From contig JADCLP010000001.1 of NCBI GenBank assembly GCA_014983025.1, positions 124,001-188,000 on the forward strand: DNA of 64,000 nucleotides, given 5' to 3'. Of the stretch, positions 37,609 through 47,146 are shown piece after piece (the stretch's first letter is position 1; each line of letters opens with the position of its first letter). Below the pieces are notes generated by a model, which was given only the letters and a program-made list of their open reading frames with translations, did not search any database and had not been told where the DNA came from. The DNA is from Erythrobacteraceae bacterium E2-1 Yellow Sea. Its GTDB lineage: Bacteria > Pseudomonadota > Alphaproteobacteria > Sphingomonadales > Sphingomonadaceae. The translations under genes were made by a program, and so were the position numbers.

Positions 37609-38163
37609 ATGGCAAAAAAAAGTGATGGAACTGACGGCCCTGTAATCGTCAAGAAATACGCCAACCGTCGGCTCTATAACACTGCCTCATCCAGCTATAT
37701 TACTCTTGATGATCTGGCTGGCATGGTGCGGGAAAATGTCGAGTTTCAGGTGCTGGATGCCAAGACAGGCGACGACATCACCCATTCGATCCTTACACAG
37801 ATCATAATGGATGAAGAATCGAACGGCGAACAAATGTTGCCGGTCAGTTTCCTGCGTGAATTGATTTCTCTCTATGGCAATTCGATGCAGAACATGATGC
37901 CGTCATATCTCGATGCGGCCATGGCCAATTTCCGCGAAAATCAGGGCAAGATTCGCGAGGCTTTTGAAAACAGCCCGCTTGCCAAACTTCAGGAAACGCA
38001 GATGGCCATGATGCGGGCAGCAACCAAGGCATTTATGCCGGGTGCCGTCAGCCAAGGCGCCAAGGCAACCGCTGAACCGGAAGCAGAAGAGGAAAACGAG
38101 CTCGATGCCTTGCGGAAGCAGATGGCAGCCATGCAGAAGAAGCTGGACGATCTCGGCAATTAA
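37609..38163 (+). CDS. phaR: polyhydroxyalkanoate synthesis repressor PhaR
   Basis: A 184-residue transcription factor. The N-terminal PHB/PHA accumulation domain is clear: IVKKYANRRLYNTASSSYITLDDLA and EFQVLDAKTGDDITHSILTQII. The middle contains the second conserved region (PVSFLRELISLYGNSMQ). The C-terminus is acidic and coiled. It represses phasin and PHA genes until the polymer titrates it away. The start ATG at 37609 follows GGGA. The inverted repeat upstream suggests autoregulation. Confidence 0.93.
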   Translation: MAKKSDGTDGPVIVKKYANRRLYNTASSSYITLDDLAGMVRENVEFQVLDAKTGDDITHSILTQIIMDEESNGEQMLPVSFLRELISLYGNSMQNMMPSYLDAAMANFRENQGKIREAFENSPLAKLQETQMAMMRAATKAFMPGAVSQGAKATAEPEAEEENELDALRKQMAAMQKKLDDLGN

Positions 38164-38220
38164 GGCGAGGGGAGGCGCAGTCCACCCCAACCAGATTCGC
38201 CAAGCAGGAAATTTCTTAAA

Positions 38221-39765
38221 GTGTCCCAGATTCGCCATGCCCTGTCGGTCAAACGTGCCGATGATTTTGCCGCCTGGTATCAGGAAGTCATCAGTGCCGC
38301 CGATATGGCCGAAGAATCAGGCGTTCGTGGCTGCATGGTCATCAAACCCTGGGGCTATGGCATTTGGGAACGTATCCAGCGTTTGATGGATGACCGGATC
38401 AAGGCAGCCGGTGTCCAGAACTGCTATTTCCCGATCTTCATTCCGCTTGCCAATTTCGAACGTGAGGCCGCACATGTTGAAGGCTTTGCCAAGGAAATGG
38501 CCGTTGTCACTCATCACCGCCTGATCGCCGATGGCAAGGGTGGGCTGATCCCTGACCCCAAGGCCAAGCTGGAAGAACCGCTGGTGGTACGCCCGACATC
38601 TGAAACCATTATTGGCGATGCCATGGCACGCTGGGTGCAGAGCTGGCGCGACCTGCCATTGCTGACCAATCAATGGGCCAATGTCGTGCGCTGGGAAATG
38701 CGTACCCGTATGTTCCTGCGCACCAGTGAATTCCTGTGGCAGGAAGGGCATACTGCGCATGAAGACCGCGAAGATGCGGTGAAAGAAACGCATCGGGCGC
38801 TCGAAATGTATCGCGCCTGTGCCGAGGAGGATCTGGCGCTGCCCGTCGTGACGGGCGAGAAGCCGGAGAATGAACGTTTCCCCGGCGCAGTCGAGACCTG
38901 GTCGATCGAAGCGATGATGCAGGATGGCAAGGCGCTGCAGGCAGGCACATCGCATTATCTTGGAACCAATTTTGCCCATGCGGCAGGGATCAAGTATCAG
39001 GACCGCGAAGGCAGCGAGCAATTCTGCCATACCACCAGTTGGGGCGTATCCACCCGCATGATCGGCGGTGTGATCATGGCCCACGGCGATGATGATGGAT
39101 TACGCGTGCCCCCGCGCATCGCACCGCATCAGGTGGTGATCCTGCCCATGCTGCGTGACAAGCCGGAAGACGAGGCGCTGCTGGCCTATTGCGAGGAAGT
39201 ACGAGCAGCAATTGCTGCGCAATCCGCCTGTAACGAAGCTGTGCGTGTGCTGCTGGACAAGCGACCGGGCAAGGCAGCTTCGAAGCGTTGGGATTGGGTC
39301 CGCAAGGGTGCGCCCATCGTGATCGAGGTTGGCTCTCGTGACATGGAGGGCAGCAAACTGGCCGTGCTTCGTCGTGATCAGCTGTGGAATGCCGATAATG
39401 GCAAACCCAATTTTGATTTTGCCGATCGCAATGGTTTCATTGAACGCATTGGTGCTGTGCTGGAAGAGATTCAGGATAACCTTTTTGCAGAGGCGCGTGA
39501 TCGCCGCGATGCCAATATCACCCGGGGTGTGACCAGCATGGCAGAGGTTGCGGCCTTTTACGATGGCGCCAATAAATATCCCGGCTGGCTGGAAGTGCAG
39601 TGGTCCAAACCCACGGGCGCTGCATTGGAAAAGGTTGTTGAACAGCTGAAAGAGCTGAAGCTGACCATCCGCAACGTACCCAGCAATGCTGCGGCGGCAG
39701 ATGGCACCTGTATCTTTACCTGTGAGCCAGCAGTGGAACGCATTCTGATCGCCAGGGCATATTGA
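38221..39765 (+). CDS. proS: prolyl-tRNA synthetase, archaeal/eukaryotic type
   Basis: Class II synthetase charging tRNA-Pro, 514 residues from a GTG start. The catalytic core reads IKPWGYGIWERIQ, LVVRPTSETIIGDAMARW, FLWQEGHTAHE, CHTTSWGVSTRMIGGVIMAHGDDDGLRVPPRIAPHQ. There is no inserted editing domain between motifs 2 and 3, and the protein has a C-terminal extension, so it is the shorter archaeal/eukaryotic form rather than the bacterial one with INS. Two bases downstream is rnr. Confidence 0.92.
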   Translation: MSQIRHALSVKRADDFAAWYQEVISAADMAEESGVRGCMVIKPWGYGIWERIQRLMDDRIKAAGVQNCYFPIFIPLANFEREAAHVEGFAKEMAVVTHHRLIADGKGGLIPDPKAKLEEPLVVRPTSETIIGDAMARWVQSWRDLPLLTNQWANVVRWEMRTRMFLRTSEFLWQEGHTAHEDREDAVKETHRALEMYRACAEEDLALPVVTGEKPENERFPGAVETWSIEAMMQDGKALQAGTSHYLGTNFAHAAGIKYQDREGSEQFCHTTSWGVSTRMIGGVIMAHGDDDGLRVPPRIAPHQVVILPMLRDKPEDEALLAYCEEVRAAIAAQSACNEAVRVLLDKRPGKAASKRWDWVRKGAPIVIEVGSRDMEGSKLAVLRRDQLWNADNGKPNFDFADRNGFIERIGAVLEEIQDNLFAEARDRRDANITRGVTSMAEVAAFYDGANKYPGWLEVQWSKPTGAALEKVVEQLKELKLTIRNVPSNAAAADGTCIFTCEPAVERILIARAY

Positions 39766-39766
39766 T

Positions 39767-42049
39767 TTGGCGGGCAAGCAGCCTTCCCGGCGGCCGCAGG
39801 GCATGCCATCCCGTGAACAGATCCTGGAATTTCTGCAAACATCCGATACGCCCGCCGGCAAGCGCGAGATTGCCAAGGCCTTCGGGCTGAAGGGACAGGA
39901 AAAGATCACCCTCAAACGCTTGTTGAAGGATATGGCGGAAGAGGGGCTGATCGATGGCAAGCGCACCGCATATCACCGCATGGGTGGCGTGCCCAAGGTC
40001 ACCGTGCTGCGCGTGGTTGATATTGATGATGGCGAGGCGATTGCCGTGCCGGACAATTGGCCGCCGGATGCGCCGGGGGAACCGCCGCGTCTTGTGATGC
40101 ATGAACGCAAAGGGGGCAGGGGGGCAAAACCTATGCCAGCCCTGAAGCGCGGCGACCGCGTGCTGTCACGGACCGAAGAAACGGAACGGGGCTGGATCGC
40201 CCACCCAATGAAGAAATTGCCCGCCCGCACCGAAGGGTTGATGGGCGTGGTGGAACTGGATGGCAGCGGCAAAGCGTGGCTGGCCCCGGTAGACAAGCGT
40301 ATTCGCAATTCCACCCTCATTGCAGATCTGGCTGGGGCAGAGGAAGGCCAACTCGTGCTTGCAGAACGCGTGGGCCGGTCCGATCGTGCTGGCGTGAAAG
40401 TGGTTGAGGTGGTGGGTGACCCGCTTGCCCCCAAAAGCTTCAGCCTGATCGCAATTGCCAAGCACGGCATTCCGCATATCTTCCCAGAAGAGGCATTGTC
40501 AGAGGCAGAGCGCGCGGCACAATTGCCCCTGAGCCCTGACCATCGCGAAGATTTGCGCCATATCCCCATTGTTGCCATCGATCCGGCAGATGCACGCGAC
40601 CATGACGATGCGATTTGGGCAGAACCAGATGGACAGGGCGGCTATCGTGCCATTGTCGCCATCGCCGATGTCAGCTTCTACGTCCGCCCTGGTGGTGCGA
40701 TCGATCGGGAGGCGCGTAAACGCGGCAATTCGGTCTATTTCCCAGACCGTGTCGTGCCGATGTTGCCCGAAGTTCTATCCGCCGATGTCTGCTCGTTAAA
40801 GGAAGGGCAGGATCGCGCGTCGATGGTCTGCCATTTCCATATCTCGCCGGAAGGAAAAGTGGGCAAGCCGCGCTTTACCCGCGCCATCGTGCGTATTGCG
40901 CATAACATTGCCTATGAAGATGCGCAGACAGCGATCGATAAAGGTGACGCGCCCGAGTACCTCAGCAATCTTTGGGGTGCGTGGAAACTGCTCGTCGCCG
41001 CGCGTGCTGCGCGTGACCCGCTGGAGCTGGAACTGCCCGAACGGCGCGTGATGCTGGACGATAAGGGCGGCATTGCCGAAATCGCCGTGCGTGAACGGCT
41101 CGACGCGCATCGCGTGGTGGAAGATTTCATGATCGCCGCCAATGTCTCTGCGGCCAAGGCGCTGGAAGCGAAAACCGCGCCCGTGGTCTATCGCGTGCAT
41201 GAGCCGCCTGCGCGCGAGAAACTGATTGCGTTACGCGATTACCTTGCCACCATGGATATGAAACTCGCACTGGGTCAGGTCATCACTCCCGGACTGTTCA
41301 ACCGCATGTTGAAAGATGTCAGTGACGAAGCGGAAAAGCTTCAGGTGATGGAAGCGGTGCTGCGCAGCCAGATGCAGGCATATTATGGCCCCGCCAATGC
41401 CGGGCATTTTGGGTTGGCGCTGGGCAGCTATGCGCACTTCACCTCGCCGATCCGCCGCTATGCCGACCTGCTTGTGCATCGCGCGCTGGTGGATGCTTAT
41501 GGCTTGGAACAGCCCAAGCCAAAGATGGATTTGCCCGAAGGCACGGGTTTGGCAGACCGTGATCGCCAATCCTTGCAACAGGTGACGGACGCCATCAGCC
41601 AGGCAGAACGCCGCGCGATGGAGGCAGAGCGCGATACGATTGATCGTTATGTCGCTGCATGGCTCTCATCACGTGTGGGTGAGATTTTCGATACTCGCAT
41701 CACCGGCGTGCAGGGCTTCGGCTTCTTTGCCACCATCATGGGGCTTGGTGGGGATGGGCTGGTGCCCATTTCAACTTTGGGTGCGGAACATTTCCGCCAT
41801 GATGAGGCGGCGCAGGTGCTGGTGGGGGAAAGCAGTGGCACACGCTATGCGGTGGGTGACCGGCTGAAACTAAAGCTGGCCGAGGCCAATGCACTGACAG
41901 GCGCACTGAAATTCGTACCGGTGGATAGTGACGGGATGGAGATTGAACCGCGTGGCAATCGCGCCCCGCCTCGCCGCAAGCAGGGCAAATATGTGGCTGG
42001 AAAACGTGGGCGCCCGTCCAATATCCGCCATCAGGGCCGGCGTCGATAA
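39767..42049 (+). CDS. rnr: ribonuclease R
   Basis: A 760-residue processive 3'-5' exoribonuclease of the RNB family. The N-terminal winged-helix (REIAKAFGLKGQEKITLKRLLK), cold-shock domain, catalytic RNB domain with four acidic residues (DPADARDHDDAIWAE) and a C-terminal S1 domain (YVAAWLSSRVGEIFDTRI) are in order. The tail is basic (Arg/Lys-rich). Starts with TTG directly after proS; an ATG 12 codons later is an alternative. Confidence 0.93.
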   Translation: MAGKQPSRRPQGMPSREQILEFLQTSDTPAGKREIAKAFGLKGQEKITLKRLLKDMAEEGLIDGKRTAYHRMGGVPKVTVLRVVDIDDGEAIAVPDNWPPDAPGEPPRLVMHERKGGRGAKPMPALKRGDRVLSRTEETERGWIAHPMKKLPARTEGLMGVVELDGSGKAWLAPVDKRIRNSTLIADLAGAEEGQLVLAERVGRSDRAGVKVVEVVGDPLAPKSFSLIAIAKHGIPHIFPEEALSEAERAAQLPLSPDHREDLRHIPIVAIDPADARDHDDAIWAEPDGQGGYRAIVAIADVSFYVRPGGAIDREARKRGNSVYFPDRVVPMLPEVLSADVCSLKEGQDRASMVCHFHISPEGKVGKPRFTRAIVRIAHNIAYEDAQTAIDKGDAPEYLSNLWGAWKLLVAARAARDPLELELPERRVMLDDKGGIAEIAVRERLDAHRVVEDFMIAANVSAAKALEAKTAPVVYRVHEPPAREKLIALRDYLATMDMKLALGQVITPGLFNRMLKDVSDEAEKLQVMEAVLRSQMQAYYGPANAGHFGLALGSYAHFTSPIRRYADLLVHRALVDAYGLEQPKPKMDLPEGTGLADRDRQSLQQVTDAISQAERRAMEAERDTIDRYVAAWLSSRVGEIFDTRITGVQGFGFFATIMGLGGDGLVPISTLGAEHFRHDEAAQVLVGESSGTRYAVGDRLKLKLAEANALTGALKFVPVDSDGMEIEPRGNRAPPRRKQGKYVAGKRGRPSNIRHQGRRR

Positions 42050-42058
42050 TTCACCAGA

Positions 42059-42505
42059 TCATGCCTTGTCATCATCCTCATCATAACCTTCTGGAATGAT
42101 GTAGAGTGGGCAGGGAAGAGTGCCCGCACTGGTAGAGAAGTGCGTGACCAGTGGCCCGGGGTTGGTCCCTTCTGCTGCCCCCAGGACAAGTGCAGCAACC
42201 TCCTGATGCTCTTCAATAAATTCACGGATCAGCGCCTGTGCCTTGCCCACTTTCACCGTGATGGAAGGCATGATGCCGATTTCGCTGAGTAAATTGCCTG
42301 CTGCAGCATGGGCCAGCATTTCGGCCCGATCGCGCGCTTCTTGTTCTATCGTGGCCTGCACGCCGCCAAATGCGCTGACATTCTGCTGTGCAACAATACC
42401 CAGTATATGTACCGCACCATCTGCCGCCGCTGCTCGCCTTGCCGCAAAACGAAGCGCAGCACGCGCCTCTTCGGTTTCGTCCATTACAACCAGAAATACG
42501 CGCAT
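42059..42505 (-). CDS. universal stress protein (UspA family)
   Basis: A 148-residue protein with a single Usp domain: MRVFLVVMDETEEARAALRFAARRA at the N-terminus and VAALVLGAAEGTNPGPLVTHF as the ATP-loop region (G-x2-G-x9-G-S/T type). I prefer the ATG at 42505, which has GAGGAGGGA 6 bases upstream, over the one five codons earlier. Converges with rnr. Confidence 0.82.
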   Translation of the reverse strand: MRVFLVVMDETEEARAALRFAARRAAAADGAVHILGIVAQQNVSAFGGVQATIEQEARDRAEMLAHAAAGNLLSEIGIMPSITVKVGKAQALIREFIEEHQEVAALVLGAAEGTNPGPLVTHFSTSAGTLPCPLYIIPEGYDEDDDKA

Positions 42506-42627
42506 CCGGTCCCTCCTCATGCGCTGATATCTGCTGAAAACCTATTCATGGCAAGACGCTTGCCGTTACGGCGCGAATAGGCCAGAGGCATTTTCATCAC
42601 CCAGGAAGAAAAAGGTACACAGCAAAG

Positions 42628-43905
42628 ATGCCTATCGAAATCAAAATGCCAGCCTTGTCCCCGACAATGGAAGAAGGGACGCTGGCGCGTTGGTTGGTAA
42701 ATGTTGGAGATCAGGTCTCTGCCGGTGATATCATGGCAGAGATCGAAACTGACAAGGCAACTATGGAGTTTGAAGCTGTAGACGAGGGTACAATCGCCTC
42801 CATTCAGGTTGAGGCCGGCTCTGAAAATGTGAAGGTTGGCACGGTTATCGCCATTCTGGCTGAAGAGGGTGAGGATGTGGATGCCGCTGCATCTGCCAGT
42901 GTGGCACCTACAGTTCCCAAAGGAGAATCGGCGCCTGCACCTGCACCATCTGACTCACCTGCGCCCTCAGCGCCAACACCTTCGCCATCACCGGCCCTGG
43001 CAGCGAAGGATAACCGTATTATCGCATCGCCCTTGGCCAAGCGTATTGCAGAACAGAAGGGTGTGGATCTTTCCGCCATCACCGGCAGTGGGCCCAATGG
43101 GCGTATCGTGAAGGCAGACGTGGAAGGCGCACAACCCGCAGCAGCTGCAGCGGCACCTACCGCCAGCGCGCCTGCTCCCGTGGTAAGCGCTCCTGTCGAA
43201 GCTCAAACCTTCGGTATTCCGCACACGGCCGAAAAGCTTTCCAATATGCGTAAGACGATTGCGCGCCGCCTGACAGAGAGCAAGCAGCAGGTTCCGCATA
43301 TTTACCTGACGGTGGATATCCAACTCGACGCACTGCTCAAGCTTCGTGGCGAGCTGAATGCCGCGCTGGAGCCGCAGGGTGTGAAGCTGTCAGTCAATGA
43401 CCTTCTGATCAAGGCGCTGGCAAAATCACTGATCCAGGTGCCCAAATGCAATGTGCAATATGCAGGCGACCAGCTGATCAGCTTTGAGCGCGCAGATATT
43501 TCGGTTGCCGTATCGATCCCGGCTGGCCTGATCACACCGATCGTGGTGGATGCGGGCAGCAAGAGCGTCTCGGCGATCTCGACTGAGATGAAGGATCTGG
43601 CGGGCCGCGCGCGCGATGGCAAGCTGATGCCGGAAGAATATCAGGGCGGCACCGCCTCGCTCTCCAATATGGGCATGTATGGCATCAAGCAGTTCGAAGC
43701 CGTCATCAACCCGCCGCAGGGCATGATCATGGCCATCGGTGCGGGCGAGCAGCGCCCTTATGTGGTCGACGGCGCTTTGAGCGTGGCCAGTGTGATGAGC
43801 GCAACGGGCAGCTTTGACCACCGTGCGATTGACGGTGCCGATGGTGCCCAGCTGATGCAAGCCTTCAAGCAGTTGGTTGAAAACCCGCTGGGGCTGGTGG
43901 CTTGA
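42628..43905 (+). CDS. pdhC: pyruvate dehydrogenase E2 (dihydrolipoamide acetyltransferase)
   Basis: A 425-residue E2 subunit. One lipoyl domain with the modified lysine at K43 ([11 protein letters not shown]), a Pro/Ala linker (about 90-125), the E1/E3-binding domain ([27 protein letters not shown]) and the acetyltransferase domain ending in [16 protein letters not shown]. It transfers acetyl to CoA in pyruvate oxidation. The E1 genes are not in this window; E3 (lpdA) lies two genes on. Confidence 0.92.
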   Translation: MPIEIKMPALSPTMEEGTLARWLVNVGDQVSAGDIMAEIETDKATMEFEAVDEGTIASIQVEAGSENVKVGTVIAILAEEGEDVDAAASASVAPTVPKGESAPAPAPSDSPAPSAPTPSPSPALAAKDNRIIASPLAKRIAEQKGVDLSAITGSGPNGRIVKADVEGAQPAAAAAAPTASAPAPVVSAPVEAQTFGIPHTAEKLSNMRKTIARRLTESKQQVPHIYLTVDIQLDALLKLRGELNAALEPQGVKLSVNDLLIKALAKSLIQVPKCNVQYAGDQLISFERADISVAVSIPAGLITPIVVDAGSKSVSAISTEMKDLAGRARDGKLMPEEYQGGTASLSNMGMYGIKQFEAVINPPQGMIMAIGAGEQRPYVVDGALSVASVMSATGSFDHRAIDGADGAQLMQAFKQLVENPLGLVA

Positions 43906-43908
43906 TCT

Positions 43909-44304
43909 ATGGCGGGTGAACGCCAGCCACTGATCCGTTGTACCGCCATGCCTACCGATATGAACCCCTATGGCGGGGTGTTCGGGGGCTGGTTGATGAG
44001 CCAGATGGCGCTGGGTGCCGGATCGCTCGCCAGCCGGGTGGGGCAGGGCAAGGCTGTGGTCGTGTCTGCCACGGATTTCTCCTTCCCTGGCGCGATGAAG
44101 CTGGGTGACGAGTTAAGTGTTTATGGCGAAATCGCTGCCACTGGAAACACCTCACTCACCATCACAATCGAAGCGATTGGCCGCGATCGAGACAGTGAGA
44201 AAACTGTCAAAGTGGCCAGCGGAACTTTTAAATTCGTATTGCTAGACAATAATGATCGCCCGCGCCCCGTTGCGGCGGCGAAAAATCTCTCCCCGGGGAA
44301 TTAA
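43909..44304 (+). CDS. YciA-like hotdog acyl-CoA thioesterase, catalytic Asp replaced
   Basis: A 131-residue single hotdog protein. MNPYGGVFGGWLMSQM is the characteristic start of the hotdog helix in YciA. In YciA the next residue is the catalytic aspartate (SQMDMGGA); here it is alanine (SQMALGAG, A34). Other parts, such as VVVSATDFSFPGAMKLGDEL, are intact, so the gene is not decaying. It is wedged, with gaps of 2-3 bp, between pdhC and lpdA, so it is coexpressed with pyruvate dehydrogenase. Confidence 0.8.
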   Translation: MAGERQPLIRCTAMPTDMNPYGGVFGGWLMSQMALGAGSLASRVGQGKAVVVSATDFSFPGAMKLGDELSVYGEIAATGNTSLTITIEAIGRDRDSEKTVKVASGTFKFVLLDNNDRPRPVAAAKNLSPGN

Positions 44305-44306
44305 TT

Positions 44307-45734
44307 ATGCCTGATACTTCTTACGACGTTATTGTTCTTGGTTCTGGCCCTGGTGGCTATGTCGCGGCGATCCGCTGCGCGCAGCTGGGCCTGAAAACCG
44401 CGATAGTGGAGCGTGAAAATCTGGGCGGCATTTGCCTCAACTGGGGCTGTATCCCCACAAAGGCGCTGCTGCGTTCTGCGGAGATCCTCCATTTCGCCCA
44501 GCATGCCAGCGATTACGGGTTGAAGATCGCAGGCAAGATTGAAGCTGATCTGGAAGCAGTGGTGAAGCGGAGCCGCGGGGTGGCGAAACAGCTCAATCAA
44601 GGCGTCACTCACCTGATGAAGAAGAACAAGATCACGGTGCATATGGGTGAGGGCACGCTGACTGGCGCGACCAGTCTGACCGTGAAAGGTGGCGCCTCCG
44701 GTTCTGGGGCAGAGGAAAAACTCTCTGCCAAGCATGTAATCGTGGCGACAGGTGCCCGCGCGCGCGAGTTGCCCTTTGCCAAGGCAGATGGAAAGCGCAT
44801 CTGGACCTATCGCCATGCGATGACTCCGCCTGAAATGCCCAGCAAGCTGCTGGTCATGGGATCTGGTGCGATCGGCATAGAGTTCGCTAGCTTCTACAAT
44901 GATCTGGGCGCTGATGTGACCGTGGTCGAAATGCTCGACCGCATCGTGCCGGTTGAGGATAAGGACGTGTCCGCTTTCCTTGAAAAGGCACTGGTGAAGC
45001 AGGGCATGACGATCATGACCGGCGCCGGTGTGGAAGCGATTGATGTCGGTGCCAAGGGCGTGAAGGCCAAAATCAAAGATAAAGATGGCAAGGTGTCCGA
45101 GCACGAGTTCAGTCATGTGATCTCTGCCGTTGGCATTGTGCCCAACACCGAAAATATTGGCCTTGAAAAGCTGGTCGATATGGATCGCGGCTTTATTCAG
45201 ATTGACGATCTGGGTCGCACCAAGTCCAAAGGGCTATGGGCGATTGGCGATTGCACACCCGGCCCGTGGCTGGCGCATAAGGCCAGCCATGAAGGCGTGA
45301 CTGCAGCAGAGGCGATTGCGCAGGAACTGGGCGTGAAGGGCCTGCACCCGCATGGGTTGGACCGTAACAATATCCCCGGCTGTACCTATTGCCACCCGCA
45401 GATCGCCAGCGTTGGGATGACAGAGGAAAAGGCAAAAGAGGCAGGATATGAGGTGAAGGTAGGCATGTTCCCCTTCATCGGTAATGGCAAGGCAATTGCG
45501 CTGGGTGAGGCAGAAGGCTTCGTCAAAACCGTGTTTGATGCCAAGACTGGCGAATTTCTGGGCGCGCATATGATCGGCGCGGAAGTGACCGAGATGATCC
45601 AGGGCTATGTCGTGGGCAAAACTCTCGAAACGACCGAGGCGGAACTGATGCAGACCGTGTTCCCGCACCCAACCATCAGCGAAAGCATGCATGAAAGCGT
45701 GCTGGCCGCTTATGGACGCGCGCTGCATATCTAA
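44307..45734 (+). CDS. lpdA: dihydrolipoyl dehydrogenase (E3)
   Basis: FAD enzyme that reoxidises dihydrolipoamide with NAD+. The 475-residue protein has the FAD loop VLGSGPGGYVAA, the redox disulfide pair C43/C48 in GGICLNWGCIPTKALL, the NAD-binding MGSGAIGIEFASF, AIGDCTPGPWLAHKA, and the catalytic His-Glu region HPTISE. Last gene of the pdhC-thioesterase-lpdA set; followed by a strong terminator. Confidence 0.96.
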   Translation: MPDTSYDVIVLGSGPGGYVAAIRCAQLGLKTAIVERENLGGICLNWGCIPTKALLRSAEILHFAQHASDYGLKIAGKIEADLEAVVKRSRGVAKQLNQGVTHLMKKNKITVHMGEGTLTGATSLTVKGGASGSGAEEKLSAKHVIVATGARARELPFAKADGKRIWTYRHAMTPPEMPSKLLVMGSGAIGIEFASFYNDLGADVTVVEMLDRIVPVEDKDVSAFLEKALVKQGMTIMTGAGVEAIDVGAKGVKAKIKDKDGKVSEHEFSHVISAVGIVPNTENIGLEKLVDMDRGFIQIDDLGRTKSKGLWAIGDCTPGPWLAHKASHEGVTAAEAIAQELGVKGLHPHGLDRNNIPGCTYCHPQIASVGMTEEKAKEAGYEVKVGMFPFIGNGKAIALGEAEGFVKTVFDAKTGEFLGAHMIGAEVTEMIQGYVVGKTLETTEAELMQTVFPHPTISESMHESVLAAYGRALHI

Positions 45735-45744
45735 CAGCTGCCGC

Positions 45745-45790
45745 GCCAATTAAAAAAGCCCCACCAAACGGAGGGGCTTTTTTAATTGGC
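45745..45790. terminator. bidirectional intrinsic terminator between lpdA and tRNA-Ser
   Basis: A perfect 18-bp stem: GCCAATTAAAAAAGCCCC (45745-45762) and its complement (45773-45790), with a 10-base loop. Reading rightward the second arm ends in T6; reading leftward the same happens, so it serves lpdA (plus) and tRNA-Ser (minus). The right arm includes the tRNA's CCA end and discriminator base. Confidence 0.92.
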
Positions 45791-45876
45791 GGACAGGGTG
45801 GGATTCGAACCCACGGTGAGCTTGCACCCACGGCGGTTTTCAAGACCGCTGCATTCAACCGCTCTGCCACCTGTCC
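45787..45876 (-). tRNA. tRNA-Ser (anticodon TGA)
   Basis: A 90-nt class II tRNA on the minus strand. The acceptor stem is GGACAGG/CCTGTCC, discriminator G, with an encoded CCA (complement of TGG at 45787-45789). The anticodon loop is CTTGAAA with anticodon TGA. The long variable arm expected of tRNA-Ser is present, and the T-loop reads GGTTCGAATCC. The gene sits immediately next to the lpdA terminator. Confidence 0.95.
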
Positions 45877-45983
45877 GTTGTTGGCGCAGCTAGCGTGCAA
45901 TTTATCGTCTGTCACCCTTGATTCAGCCTTTACCCAATGTTTCGTTGTTTCGTGTTCAGGCGAAGTATGACACAAGGAAGCCC

Positions 45984-47021
45984 ATGAATATTCGTGTGTT
46001 TCCTGTTTTTCTTGGGCTGGCGCTGGCATTGGGTGCGCCAAATATTTCCTATGCGCAGGATCAGGACGTCCAGCATGAATTGTCATTTGACGCTTATTTG
46101 CAGCTTCTGATTGCCAGGGCGCGGGCAGAAGGGGTGAGCGAGGCAACGCTGGAACGTATGACTGCTGGGCTGACACCGAATCAGCGCGTGATTCGCCTGG
46201 ATCGTTCGCAACCTGGCACCCCCACGCGCAGCGGTTACCCAGCGCTTGCCCCCTATATTGCGCGACATGTCGACAATGCCCGGATCAGTGGCGGGCGTGG
46301 CGTCTATCGCGAAAATATCAATACGCTTGCCCGGATAGAGCGGGAATATGGCGTTCCGGGTGAAATCGTGGTGGCCATTTTCGGCCACGAAACGGCGTAT
46401 GGCCGTGTGAAGGGTACATTCGATCTGGCGCAAGCTCTGGCGACATTGGCCTGGGAAGGGCGCAGGCGGGAATTGTTCGCTGGCGAATTTGTGGAGCTGA
46501 TGAAGGTCGCAGATAAAGGCTATCCCCGCTCTACATTGGTTGGCAGCTGGGCAGGTGCCTTTGGCAACCCGCAATTCCTGCCCAGCGTTTATATGCGCAT
46601 CGCAAAGGATGGTGATGGTGATGGCCGCGCGGATATTTTTAATAATCGCGCAGATACCTTTGCATCGATTGCCAATTACTTTCGCGATGCCGGTTGGCGC
46701 ACTGGCCAGCCATGGGGCGCCAGGGCCTATGTCCCGTCAGGTTTTGATTGGGATGCAGTGAAAACGAAACTGGATTCACCCGTCTGCCCACGCGTGCATG
46801 AACGGCATAGCCAATGGAAGACAGTGCGCGAATGGCGCGCCCTTGGTGTGCAACCACAGCGGCCTTTGGGGGAAGATGTGATGGCTTCGCTCTTCCAGCC
46901 TGACGGAACTGGAGCACCTGCATGGCTTTTGACCAGCAATTACCGCGTGATCCTGGAATATAATTGTTCCAATTATTACGCCATGAGCGTTGGCCTGCTG
47001 GCAGACGAGATCGCGCAGTAA
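45984..47021 (+). CDS. MltB-type lytic murein transglycosylase
   Basis: Cleaves the glycan strand of peptidoglycan, forming 1,6-anhydroMurNAc. From the ATG at 45984 (AAGGAAG upstream) it is 345 residues with a Sec signal peptide (LGLALALGAPNISYA). Family features: FDAYLQLLIARARAEGVSEATL, the catalytic Glu136 in AIFGHETAYG, and GSWAGAFGNPQFLPS. No lipobox. No C-terminal peptidoglycan-binding domain. Followed by a carboxypeptidase gene. Confidence 0.88.
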   Translation: MNIRVFPVFLGLALALGAPNISYAQDQDVQHELSFDAYLQLLIARARAEGVSEATLERMTAGLTPNQRVIRLDRSQPGTPTRSGYPALAPYIARHVDNARISGGRGVYRENINTLARIEREYGVPGEIVVAIFGHETAYGRVKGTFDLAQALATLAWEGRRRELFAGEFVELMKVADKGYPRSTLVGSWAGAFGNPQFLPSVYMRIAKDGDGDGRADIFNNRADTFASIANYFRDAGWRTGQPWGARAYVPSGFDWDAVKTKLDSPVCPRVHERHSQWKTVREWRALGVQPQRPLGEDVMASLFQPDGTGAPAWLLTSNYRVILEYNCSNYYAMSVGLLADEIAQ

Positions 47022-47146
47022 AATCTTATATGCTTTGGCGTGGATATACTGCGCCATCGCTCGCAATCCCTGGTCGCAATGGTTATAGCTCTGGCCGATT
47101 GGTTAAGCTGCGCCGCAGCCGCGCATTCGGGATAGTGGAGTCAGAT

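Noticed and set aside
42900..43200. Repetitive Pro/Ala-rich sequence in pdhC as a repeat region
   Set aside because: It is the ordinary flexible linkers between E2 domains.
45676..46176. 166-codon minus-strand frame covering the tRNA-Ser gene
   Set aside because: It runs through the tRNA, terminator and the start of the transglycosylase gene; no credible protein pattern.
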